A DNA stretch of 64,000 nt, from contig MKTT01000067.1 of assembly GCA_001898385.1 (NCBI GenBank), positions 48,264-112,263 on the forward strand. Reading direction: 5' to 3'. Positions 43,898-51,661 of the stretch are shown here, piece by piece. A program made the translations under genes and the position numbers. Each line of letters opens with the position of its first letter. Within the stretch, counting starts at the first letter, position 1. The notes beneath the pieces were generated by a model, which ran no database searches, was not told where the DNA came from, and saw only the letters and a program-made list of their open reading frames with translations. The stretch comes from Planctomycetales bacterium 71-10. GTDB lineage: Bacteria > Planctomycetota > Planctomycetia > Isosphaerales > Isosphaeraceae.

Positions 43898-43930
43898 CTT
43901 CATCGGATCTTCACGCGGATCGTGTAAGCT
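43898..43930 (+). promoter_or_regulatory. Candidate PHO box and -10 region upstream of pstS
   Basis: CTTCATC-GGAT-CTTCACG (43898-43915) has the PhoB layout of two 7-base direct repeats with a 4-base gap, resembling CTGTCAT-N4-CTGTCAT in E. coli. TAAGCT follows nine bases later (43925-43930), the usual distance between a PHO box and the -10 element when the box replaces the -35. The pstS start is 117 bases downstream, and a PhoB-like regulator gene follows the pst genes. Confidence 0.5.
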
Positions 43931-44046
43931 GGACGGACGGCCGCCGGGCGGGGACAATCACCACCGGCCCGCGCGTCGGCGGCCGGGCGGTCGCGGCGTG
44001 CGTGCGGCGGCCTGGATCCTTGTCCACGAAGAGGAACGGCGAACTT

Positions 44047-45030
44047 ATGCGGCTCCGGCTCGATCGACGGCGGTTCCTGGCGTTGGGGGCCTGCCTCGGC
44101 CTCGTCGGCTGCGGCGGCGGCGAGACGACGCCCGCCCCGACGATCATCGTCGACGGCTCCAGCACCGTCTTCCGGATCAGCAAGGCGGCCCAGGAGGCGT
44201 TCGCGGACGTCGACCCGGACGTCACGGTGGTCGTGGACAACCACGGCACCGGCGGCGGGTTCGGCCGCTACCTCCAGGGCGAGGTCGACATCGTCGACGC
44301 CTCGCGCGACGCCAAGGCCGACGAGAAGGAGAGGGCCTGGGCGCAGGGGATCGAGTGGACCCGCCTGCTCGTGGGCTACGACGGGATCACCATCGCCGTG
44401 AACCCGAAGAACGACTTCGCCCGCGAGATCAGCGTCGAACAGCTCCAGAAACTCTGGGGCGAGGGCTCGACCGCGACGACGTGGAAGGACCTCGACCCTT
44501 CGTGGCCCGACCGCAAGATCGTCCTCTACTCCCCGGATAACGACTCCGGGACGTTCGAGTTCTTCGTCGAGGCGATCCTGGGCAAGGGGAAGCACCCGCG
44601 CGAGGGCGTGCAGCAGAGCTCGGACGACAACATCCTGGTCAACGGCGTGGCCGGCGACCCGGACGGGATCGGCTACTTCGGATACGCCTACTACCAGGCC
44701 AACAAGGAGCGGCTCCGGGCCGTGGCGCTGAGGGCCTCGGCCGACGCCCCCGCCGTGCCGCCGTCGCCGGAGACGATCGCCGACAAGTCGTACGCCCCGC
44801 TGTCCCGGCCGCTCTACCTGTTCGTCAAGAACTCGGCCGCGCGGCGGCCCGAGGTGGCGAAGTTCCTGAACTTCTACCTCGACGAGATCTCGACTCTGGC
44901 GGTCAAGGGCGGTTACGATCCACCGACCCCGGAGGACGTGCAGGCCGGCAAGGCCGCCCTCGCCGGGATCGCCGCCGCGGCGAAGGCCGACAGCCCCGAG
45001 CCCGCCGCCAAGGCCCCCGCGACCCCCTGA
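44047..45030 (+). CDS. pstS: Phosphate ABC transporter substrate-binding lipoprotein
   Basis: 327 residues. The N-terminus carries a twin-arginine-like RRRF followed by a hydrophobic stretch and a lipobox LVGC, so a Tat-exported lipoprotein is likely. Phosphate-binding segments typical of PstS are visible: VDGSSTVFRISKAA, DNHGTGGGFGRYLQGEVDIV and SPDNDSGTFEFFVEAILG. The C-terminal tail is Ala/Pro-rich. The frame opens 15 codons earlier, but the ATG at 44047 puts the signal at the normal position. First gene of the pst operon. Confidence 0.93.
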   Translation: MRLRLDRRRFLALGACLGLVGCGGGETTPAPTIIVDGSSTVFRISKAAQEAFADVDPDVTVVVDNHGTGGGFGRYLQGEVDIVDASRDAKADEKERAWAQGIEWTRLLVGYDGITIAVNPKNDFAREISVEQLQKLWGEGSTATTWKDLDPSWPDRKIVLYSPDNDSGTFEFFVEAILGKGKHPREGVQQSSDDNILVNGVAGDPDGIGYFGYAYYQANKERLRAVALRASADAPAVPPSPETIADKSYAPLSRPLYLFVKNSAARRPEVAKFLNFYLDEISTLAVKGGYDPPTPEDVQAGKAALAGIAAAAKADSPEPAAKAPATP

Positions 45031-45037
45031 GCGAGCG

Positions 45038-46012
45038 ATGCCCGCCCCCCCAACGACACTGAACCCGACCGACCCGCCCCCCCCGGCCGACGACCCGTGG
45101 GGGGGGCAGTCGCGCGCCTCGGCCGTCGCCGAGGTCGTCGCGCCCGTCCTGCTGGCCCTCTGCGGCCTGGTCACGGTCCTCACCACGCTGGGCATCCTGC
45201 TGGTCCTCACCGTGCAGTCGGTCCAGTTCTTCCTCAAGGCGCAGGTCGGCGTCGGCGACTTCCTGCTCGGCGCGGTCCTCAAGCCCGAGGCCAGCCCGCC
45301 GAAGTTCGGCATCCTGCCGCTGGCCTGGGGGACGTTCCTGGTCGCGTTCGGGGCGTCGTGCATCGCGCTGCCCATCGGCCTGATGAGCGCGATCTACCTG
45401 AGCGAGTACGCCCCGCGGGCCGTCCGCGCCGTCCTCAAGCCGGCGCTGGAGCTGCTGGCCGGCGTGCCGACGATCGTCTACGGCTACCTGGCCCTGCTGC
45501 TGGTGACGCCGGTGCTCAAGGCCGTGCTGGAGCCGCTGGGGTTCCGGGTCGACCAGTTCAACGCGCTCTCGGCGTGCATCGTGGTCGGGGTGATGATCGT
45601 GCCGCTGGTGTCGTCGCTGAGCGAGGACGTCCTGTCGGCCGTGCCGCTGGGGCTCCGCGAGGCGGCCTACGGGCTGGGGGCGACGAAGTTCGAGGTGTCG
45701 ACGCGGGTGGTGCTCCCCGCGGGGCTCTCGGGCGTGGCGGCGTCGTTCATCCTGGCCGTCAGCCGCGCGGTGGGCGAGACGATGGCCGTCGTGCTGGCGG
45801 CGGGGACGATGCCCCAGATCACGGCCAACCCGCTGACGTCGGTGGAGACGATGACGACGTACATCGTCCAGGTGGTCGGCGGCGAGGCGTCGTACGGGTC
45901 GGCGAAGTACCTGTCGCTGTTCGCGGTGGGCCTGGCCCTGTTCGCGATCACCCTGACGCTGAACATCCTGTCCAACCTGGTGCTCCGGCGCTATCGCGAG
46001 GTCTACCAATGA
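45038..46012 (+). CDS. pstC: Phosphate ABC transporter permease PstC
   Basis: 324 residues with six membrane segments. The permease loop EAAYGLGATKFEVSTRVVLP and the following AVSRAVGETMAVVLAAG are diagnostic of PstC. It forms the inner-membrane channel with PstA. A Pro-rich N-terminal tail of about 25 residues precedes the first helix. It starts 7 bases after the pstS stop, and pstA overlaps its stop. Confidence 0.95.
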   Translation: MPAPPTTLNPTDPPPPADDPWGGQSRASAVAEVVAPVLLALCGLVTVLTTLGILLVLTVQSVQFFLKAQVGVGDFLLGAVLKPEASPPKFGILPLAWGTFLVAFGASCIALPIGLMSAIYLSEYAPRAVRAVLKPALELLAGVPTIVYGYLALLLVTPVLKAVLEPLGFRVDQFNALSACIVVGVMIVPLVSSLSEDVLSAVPLGLREAAYGLGATKFEVSTRVVLPAGLSGVAASFILAVSRAVGETMAVVLAAGTMPQITANPLTSVETMTTYIVQVVGGEASYGSAKYLSLFAVGLALFAITLTLNILSNLVLRRYREVYQ

Positions 46013-46959
46013 GCGGCGGGGCCTCGGCCGACCACTTCCGGCCGCATCGCAGGCTGCGGACGCTGGCGGGCCCGATCTTCGGGGCGGCCTGCCTGCTGGC
46101 GACGCTCACCGGCGTCGTCGTGCTGGCCGTGCTGATGCTGGCGATCGTCGCCGCGGCGCTGTCGGGCGGGCCGGAGGCCGGCGCGTTCGACGTCGGCGGG
46201 GCGGCCCGCGAGCTGGCCAGCCTGCTGGGACGGCTCGTGAGCGGCAGGCAGTCGAGCGACCCGGCGAGGGCCGGGTATCACGCGGGGGTCGTCAGCAGCC
46301 TGTGGCTCCTGGGGCTGACCGCGGCGATCGGCATCCCGGCGGGCGTGGGGGCGGGCGTCTTCCTGGAAGAGTACATGCCCGCCGGCCGCCTGCGGCGGAT
46401 CATCCAGACCAACATCGCCAACCTCGCGGGCGTGCCGTCGGTCGTCTACGGCATCCTCGGCCTGGCCCTGTTCGTGCGGGCCTTCGGCGTCCCCGGCCTC
46501 GCCCTGGGGCCGAGCCTGCTGGCCGGGGCGCTGACGCTCTCGCTCCTGATCCTGCCGACGATCGTCATCACGACCCAGGAGGCGCTGCGGACCGTGCCGC
46601 CGTCGCTCCGGCAGGCGGCCCTGGCCCTGGGGGCGACGCGCTGGCAGGTGGTCAGCGGCCACGTCCTGCCGGCCGCCCTGCCGGGGATCATGACGGGGAC
46701 CATCCTGGGCCTCTCGCGGGCCATCGGCGAGACCGCCCCGCTGCTGATGGTGGGCGCCGCCGGCTCGCTGCTGCGGGCCCCGCGCGGGCCGCTCGACCGC
46801 TACACGGCCCTGCCGGTCGAGATCTACAACTACGCCAAGGAGCCCGACCGGGCGTTCCAGCCCGTCGCCGCGGGCGGTATCCTGATCCTGGTGGCCCTGC
46901 TGCTGACCATGAACGCGGTCGCCATCGTGATCCGGAACCGCTTCCGGCGACGACGCTGA
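46009..46959 (+). CDS. pstA: Phosphate ABC transporter permease PstA
   Basis: 316 residues, six membrane segments. Family segments include GVFLEEYMPAGRLRRIIQTN, NIANLAGVPSVVYGILGLAL, the permease loop QAALALGATRWQVVSGHVLP and GLSRAIGETAPLLMVGAA. ATG overlaps the pstC stop (ATGA). It has a longer first periplasmic loop (about residues 50-88) than many PstA proteins. Confidence 0.95.
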   Translation: MSGGASADHFRPHRRLRTLAGPIFGAACLLATLTGVVVLAVLMLAIVAAALSGGPEAGAFDVGGAARELASLLGRLVSGRQSSDPARAGYHAGVVSSLWLLGLTAAIGIPAGVGAGVFLEEYMPAGRLRRIIQTNIANLAGVPSVVYGILGLALFVRAFGVPGLALGPSLLAGALTLSLLILPTIVITTQEALRTVPPSLRQAALALGATRWQVVSGHVLPAALPGIMTGTILGLSRAIGETAPLLMVGAAGSLLRAPRGPLDRYTALPVEIYNYAKEPDRAFQPVAAGGILILVALLLTMNAVAIVIRNRFRRRR

Positions 46960-46989
46960 CCCGAACCGGCCAGGACCCGCGACCCGACC

Positions 46990-47844
46990 ATGAACGCACC
47001 GGAGCCCCGCCCGATGTCGGCCACGCTCGCCACCCCCCCGGCCGCGACGCCCGCCGCCGCCCCCGACGAGCCCGCCCTCCAGGCCCGCGGCCTGCGCGTC
47101 TGGTACGGCCAGTCGCTCGCCCTGAAGGACATCGACCTCGACATCCCCCGGCACCGGATCACCGCCCTCATCGGCCCCTCCGGCTGCGGCAAGAGCACCC
47201 TCCTGCGCTGCTTCAACCGGATGAACGACCTGATCGCCGACGCCCGCATGGAGGGGGACGTCCGGTTCGACGGCGAGTCGATCGCCGGGCCGAAGGTCGA
47301 CGCCGTCTCGCTCCGGCGGCGCATCGGCATGGTCTTCCAGAAGCCGAACCCGTTCCCCAAGAGCATCTACAACAACATCGCCTGGGGCGCGCGGATCAAC
47401 GGCTACCGCGGCGACATGGACGAGCTGGTCGAGCGCTCGCTCCGCCGCGCCGCCCTGTGGGACGAGGTCAAGGACAAGATCCACCGCTCCGGCCTGGACC
47501 TCTCCGGCGGCCAGCAGCAGCGGCTCTGCATCGCCCGGACGCTCGCCGTGGAGCCCGAGGTCATCCTGATGGACGAGCCCTGCTCGGCGCTCGACCCGAT
47601 CTCCACCGCCCGGGTCGAGGACCTGATGGACGACCTGAAGGACGATTACACGATCGTCATCGTCACGCACAACATGCAGCAGGCCCGCCGCGTCAGCAAC
47701 ATGACCGCCTGCCTGATGCCCGACGTCGACGCCGTCGGCGGCCACCGCACGGGCGTCCTGGTGGAGTTCAGCCCCACCGACCTCCTGTTCACCAACCCCA
47801 AGGATCCCCGGACCGAGGCCTACATCACCGGCCGCATCGGCTGA
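46990..47844 (+). CDS. pstB: Phosphate ABC transporter ATPase PstB
   Basis: 284 residues. Walker [10 protein letters not shown] (residues 62-70), the PstB-specific [17 protein letters not shown] and [16 protein letters not shown], signature [16 protein letters not shown] and Walker [14 protein letters not shown] are all present. It energises phosphate import. The first 28 residues are a Pro/Ala-rich extension; an internal ATG at residue 9 is an alternative start. The gap to pstA is 30 bases. No phoU follows. Confidence 0.97.
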   Translation: MNAPEPRPMSATLATPPAATPAAAPDEPALQARGLRVWYGQSLALKDIDLDIPRHRITALIGPSGCGKSTLLRCFNRMNDLIADARMEGDVRFDGESIAGPKVDAVSLRRRIGMVFQKPNPFPKSIYNNIAWGARINGYRGDMDELVERSLRRAALWDEVKDKIHRSGLDLSGGQQQRLCIARTLAVEPEVILMDEPCSALDPISTARVEDLMDDLKDDYTIVIVTHNMQQARRVSNMTACLMPDVDAVGGHRTGVLVEFSPTDLLFTNPKDPRTEAYITGRIG

Positions 47845-47887
47845 CCTGACCGACCTCCCGCCGCCGGGGCGAAGGACCCGCCCGACC

Positions 47888-49090
47888 ATGCCCGACTGGC
47901 GCCCCGCGCTGGACCGCTACATCGACTCCCGCGCCGACCGGATCCGCGACGTCCGCCGCCACCTCCACGCCCATCCCGAGCCCAGCCGCGAGGAATACCA
48001 GACCACCCGGTTCCTCGCCGACCGGCTGGAGGAGGCCGGCGTGCCGTTCTCGGTCGTCCCCTCGCGCCGGGGGATCCTCGCCGGGACGCTCGACGCCTCC
48101 CGCCCGCTGGTCGCCTTCCGCGCCGACGTCGACGCCCTGCCGATCGCCGACGCCAAGGACGTCCCGTACCGCTCGACGCGCGACGGCGTCATGCACGCCT
48201 GCGGCCACGACGCCCACGCCGCGATGGCCCTGGCCGCCGCCGAGGCCCTCTGGGCCTGCCGCGACGCGCTCCCCGGCCCCGTCCCCTGGCGCGCCGTGTT
48301 CCAGCCGGCGGAAGAGGTCGGCGAGGGGGCCCGCGAGATGGTCGCCGCCGGCGCGATGGAGGGCGTGAAGGCGGTCGCCGCCCTGCACGTCGACCCCGAG
48401 CGGCCCGTCGGCCGCGTCGGCTGCCGCGCCCGCGAGCTGACCGCCTTCTGCCACGACCTCGGCGTCGTCGTCCGGGGCGCCGGCGGCCACGCCGCCCGGC
48501 CCCACCTGGCCCGCGACCCGCTCCTCGCCGCCGCCCAGTTCCTCACCGCCGTCTACCAGCTCATCCCCCGCAACATCGACGCCCGCGACCCCACCGTCGT
48601 CACGTTCGGGATGGTCCGCGCCGGGGCGGGCTGCAACGTGATCCCGGAGGAGGTCTCCCTCCGTGGGACGATCCGCACCCTCTCCCGCCAGTCCTCCCAG
48701 CGCGTCGCGGAGCGGCTCCAGCAGATCGCCCGCGGGGTCGGCGAGGCGACCGAGACCTGGTTCGAGCTGGACCTCGGCAACAGCACCGACGGCGTCTTCA
48801 ACGACCCGGCCGTGACCGCCGTCTGCGCCCGCGCCGCGGGCGAGGTCGTCGGCCCGGGGAACCTGGACGAGATCCGCCTGCCGAGCATGGGGGGCGAGGA
48901 CTTCTCCGGCTACCTGGCCGAGGCCCCCGGCTGCCTCCTCCGCCTGGGCGTCGCCGGCGAGGGGGCCCCCGCCCACCACCTGCACTCCCCCTCGTTCGAC
49001 GTCGACGAGCGGGCGCTGGCCCTGGGCGCGAAGATCCTGGCCCGCTCGGCCGTCCTCATGGCCCTGGACTTCGCGGCCCCGGCTTCATGA
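47888..49090 (+). CDS. M20 family amidohydrolase (hippurate/N-acyl-amino-acid hydrolase type)
   Basis: 400 residues. Metal-binding motifs of the M20D group: FRADVDALPI, HACGHDAHAAM, FQPAEEVGEGAREMV and LPSMGGEDFSGYL near the C-terminus. Such enzymes remove acyl groups from amino acids or cleave related amides. It starts 43 bases after pstB on the same strand, so it may be part of the pst transcript, but its role there is unclear. Confidence 0.9.
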   Translation: MPDWRPALDRYIDSRADRIRDVRRHLHAHPEPSREEYQTTRFLADRLEEAGVPFSVVPSRRGILAGTLDASRPLVAFRADVDALPIADAKDVPYRSTRDGVMHACGHDAHAAMALAAAEALWACRDALPGPVPWRAVFQPAEEVGEGAREMVAAGAMEGVKAVAALHVDPERPVGRVGCRARELTAFCHDLGVVVRGAGGHAARPHLARDPLLAAAQFLTAVYQLIPRNIDARDPTVVTFGMVRAGAGCNVIPEEVSLRGTIRTLSRQSSQRVAERLQQIARGVGEATETWFELDLGNSTDGVFNDPAVTAVCARAAGEVVGPGNLDEIRLPSMGGEDFSGYLAEAPGCLLRLGVAGEGAPAHHLHSPSFDVDERALALGAKILARSAVLMALDFAAPAS

Positions 49091-49130
49091 TTTCTTCGCG
49101 CCGTATTCACCGCCGGGACAACCCCGCCCG

Positions 49131-49152
49131 TATATTCGAATGCATATCGAAT
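49131..49152 (+). promoter_or_regulatory. Possible -10 and dyad upstream of the PhoB-like gene
   Basis: TATATT (49131-49136) resembles a -10 element. It overlaps an inverted repeat ATTCGA-N7-TCGAAT (49134-49152). The PhoB-like gene starts 39 bases downstream. A regulator-binding site is possible; no good -35 was found. Confidence 0.3.
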
Positions 49153-49190
49153 CGTGCGGGCCGACCGCCCGCGAACCGGGCGACCCGACC

Positions 49191-49898
49191 ATGGCTAAGC
49201 CGAAGATCCTGATCGTGGAGGACGAGCGCCCGCTCGTCGAGGTCCTCCGGGCCAACCTCGAGCGCGAGGGCTACGAGGTGATCGTGGCGGGCGACGGCGT
49301 CGAGGGCCTGCGGCAGGCCCAGCTCAAGTCGCCCGACCTGGTCGTGCTGGACCTGATGCTCCCGTTGAAGGGGGGCCTGGACGTCTGCCGCGAGCTGAAG
49401 TCCGGCCCCCGGACGAAGGGCGTGCCGGTCGTCATGGTGACGGCTCGCGCCGAGGAGTCGGACCAACTCGTGGGCTTCGCCACCGGGGCCGACGACTACG
49501 TCACGAAGCCGTACAGCATGAAGGTGCTGGTGCAGCGGATCAAGAAGGAGCTGCGGCGGGCGCAGGCCCGCGAGGAGGCCCCGGCGGGCTCGCAGCTCTC
49601 CAGCCAGGGGGTCACCATCGACCGCCACGGCCACCGGGCGTTCTTCCGCGACCAGGAGATGACCCTCACCCCCACCGAGTTCCGCCTGCTGGAGACGATG
49701 CTCCGCCAGATCGGCCGGGCGTTCACCCGGTATGAGCTGATGGACGCCGCCATCGGCGAGGACGCCGTGGTCCTGGAGCGGACGATCGACGTCCACATCA
49801 AGAGCCTGCGGAAGAAGCTGGGGGAGGGGGGGGACCTCATCGAGACGGTTCGCGGCGTCGGATATCGCTTCCATGAGCCGCGGCTCGTAGGGGCCTGA
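49191..49898 (+). CDS. phoB: OmpR/PhoB-type response regulator
   Basis: 235 residues from the ATG at 49191. Receiver domain: acidic pair ED (residues 10-11), phospho-acceptor Asp54 in VVLDLMLP, Thr/Lys positions in VMVTARAE and YVTKPYSMK. The C-terminal winged helix contains LTPTEFRLLETMLRQIGRAF and a recognition-helix region RTIDVHIKSLRKKLGEGGDL. The location at the end of the pst block favours PhoB over other OmpR-family members. The partner kinase PhoR is not nearby. The last 62 bases overlap csrA on the other strand. Confidence 0.88.
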   Translation: MAKPKILIVEDERPLVEVLRANLEREGYEVIVAGDGVEGLRQAQLKSPDLVVLDLMLPLKGGLDVCRELKSGPRTKGVPVVMVTARAEESDQLVGFATGADDYVTKPYSMKVLVQRIKKELRRAQAREEAPAGSQLSSQGVTIDRHGHRAFFRDQEMTLTPTEFRLLETMLRQIGRAFTRYELMDAAIGEDAVVLERTIDVHIKSLRKKLGEGGDLIETVRGVGYRFHEPRLVGA

Positions 49899-50076
49899 AC
49901 GGGGCCCCCGTCGCGCCGGCGTCGCGCTCCGGGACCAGCTCGGCCCGCACGACGGAGACGTCGCGCGGGGCCTCGATGCCCAGGCGCACCTGGCCCCCTT
50001 CCAGCCGCACGACGGTCACGCAGACGTCGTCGCCGATGTAGAGCCTCTCCATGAGCTTTCGCGTCAGAACCAGCAT
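49837..50076 (-). CDS. csrA: Carbon storage regulator CsrA
   Basis: 79 residues. MLVLTRKLMERLYIGDDV and RLEGGQVRLGIEAPRDVSVV cover the whole CsrA beta-domain, including the conserved RNA-contacting Leu4/Arg6 and the GIEAPRD region with Arg. CsrA binds GGA-containing mRNA leaders to block or promote translation. ATG at 50076 with GGAGG about 10 bases upstream. The C-terminal 25 residues are an Arg/Ala-rich extension encoded antisense to the 3' end of the response-regulator gene. Confidence 0.93.
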   Translation of the reverse strand: MLVLTRKLMERLYIGDDVCVTVVRLEGGQVRLGIEAPRDVSVVRAELVPERDAGATGAPFRPLRAAAHGSDIRRREPSR

Positions 50077-50300
50077 GGCGTCGCGTCCTCCGATCGTCCC
50101 TGACGTGGCTCGTCTTCCCTCGCGGCGGCCTCGCGGCCCCGCCCCTCTCCGGGGTGTCTGCTGGAAATCTAGGTCATGAGCCCCTACCATTGGGGGTCGA
50201 TCGGCGAGATTGCGCGGAAATTCCCCGGGGCGGCGACCCGGCCGTCCCGACGCCGCCCCGATCCCGGCGCATCCCTCGCCCGGAATCGGAAAGGGAGACG

Positions 50301-51332
50301 ATGCCTGCCGCCCATGCGTCCGTGATCATCATCGGCTCGGGATCCGCCGGGCTGACCGCCGCGATCTACGCCTCGCGCGCCAACCTCGCCCCCCTGGTCT
50401 TCGAAGGCAAGGAGCCCGGCGGCCAGCTCACGCTCACCACCACCGTCGACAACTTCCCCGGCTTCCCCGACGGCGTCGAGGGCCCCGAGCTGATGGACCT
50501 GATGCGCAAGCAGGCCCAGCGCTTCGGCGCCGACACCCGCTGGGAGACCGCCTTCGAGGCCGACCTCTCGAAGCGCCCGTTCACCGTCAGGACCACCGAC
50601 GACCCCAGCGGCGACCCCTCCAGCGGCGAGATCCGCACCTACACCGCCGACGCCCTCATCATCGCCACCGGCGCCTCCGCCCGCTGGCTGGGCGTCGAGG
50701 GCCCCTACCGCGGCAACGGCGTGACCACCTGCGCCACCTGTGACGGCGCGCTCTATAAGGGGAAGGAGATCGCCGTCGTCGGCGGCGGCGACTCGGCCGT
50801 CGAGGAGGCCACCTTCCTCACCCGGTTCGCCACCAAGGTCACGCTGATCCACCGCCGCGACGAGCTGCGGGCCTCCAAGATCATGCAGGACCGCCTGAAG
50901 AACTTCCCCAAGATCGCGTACGCCTACAACTCCGAGGTCCAGGAAATCCTGGGCGACGTCTCCGACGGCATCCCCAACCTCCAGGGCGTGCGCCTGAAGT
51001 CGACGAAGGACGGCTCCACGCGCGACCTGCCGATCGCCGGGCTGTTCCTGGCCATCGGCCACGACCCCAATTCGAAGATCTTCCGCGGCCAGCTCGCCAC
51101 CACGCCCGAGGGCTACATCCTCACCCGCACGGCCCTGGCCTGGAAGGACGCCGACGCCCCCGCCGGCCTGCTCGACGAGCTGCCGAACTACGGCACGTCC
51201 ACGAGCGTCGAGGGCGTCTTCGCCTGCGGCGACGTCGTCGACACCCACTACCGCCAGGCCATCACCGCCGCCGGCTCCGGCTGCGCCGCGGCCATCGACT
51301 GCGAGAAGTGGCTCGAAGCCCGGCACGTGTGA
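50301..51332 (+). CDS. trxB: Thioredoxin reductase
   Basis: 343 residues. FAD motif IIIGSGSAGLTAAIYASRA, the redox pair CATC (Cys144 and Cys147), the NADPH motif VVGGGDSAVEEATFL and the C-terminal FAD segment VFACGDVVDTHYRQAITAAG are all present. It reduces thioredoxin with NADPH in the cytoplasm. ATG at 50301 with AAGGGAG 5-6 bases upstream; the longer frame upstream reads Arg/Pro-rich sequence. Last gene before the CRISPR array, with a hairpin 9 bases after its stop. Confidence 0.96.
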   Translation: MPAAHASVIIIGSGSAGLTAAIYASRANLAPLVFEGKEPGGQLTLTTTVDNFPGFPDGVEGPELMDLMRKQAQRFGADTRWETAFEADLSKRPFTVRTTDDPSGDPSSGEIRTYTADALIIATGASARWLGVEGPYRGNGVTTCATCDGALYKGKEIAVVGGGDSAVEEATFLTRFATKVTLIHRRDELRASKIMQDRLKNFPKIAYAYNSEVQEILGDVSDGIPNLQGVRLKSTKDGSTRDLPIAGLFLAIGHDPNSKIFRGQLATTPEGYILTRTALAWKDADAPAGLLDELPNYGTSTSVEGVFACGDVVDTHYRQAITAAGSGCAAAIDCEKWLEARHV

Positions 51333-51340
51333 ATCTCGCA

Positions 51341-51376
51341 CGATCCCGCGGGGCGGCGAATCGATCCGCGGGATCG
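51341..51376 (+). terminator. Hairpin after trxB
   Basis: CGATCCCGCGG and CCGCGGGATCG form a perfect 11-bp stem around a 14-base loop, starting 9 bases after the trxB stop. TTGGAATT follows. A terminator here would isolate trxB transcription from the array. Confidence 0.6.
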
Positions 51377-51479
51377 TTGGAATTCCTGCGCGGATCAGTC
51401 CCCCCCGAACCCGCGCCAGGATCCGAAGGACCGAGGGCCGGCCGCTCGGCCCCCTTCGATGAAGACCCGCGAGACGCTT

Positions 51480-51661
51480 CATCGCGAACCCCTAGCGCGC
51501 GTCGATTCACCGAGAGGTTCGCGTTGTGTTCCAACTCGTTGTTCTGTAATTGTTTGTGTTCAGGTTTGCCGCGATGCAGCCCTCCTGCCCGAAATTATTA
51601 CGCCAGGACCGCGTCAAGGTTGACGCAACCCCCTTGATGATTGATGCTTAAACGACACGCA
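51480..51661 (+). promoter_or_regulatory. Putative CRISPR leader
   Basis: The 180 bases before the first repeat are visibly less GC-rich than the surroundings (for example GTTCTGTAATTGTTTG and GATGATTGATGCTTAAACG). No gene is supported here. TGTAAT at 51545-51550 could be a -10 region, with TTGTGT upstream at a short spacing. The position upstream of the uniform end of the array and the predicted transcription direction both fit a leader; this is inferred. Confidence 0.55.
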
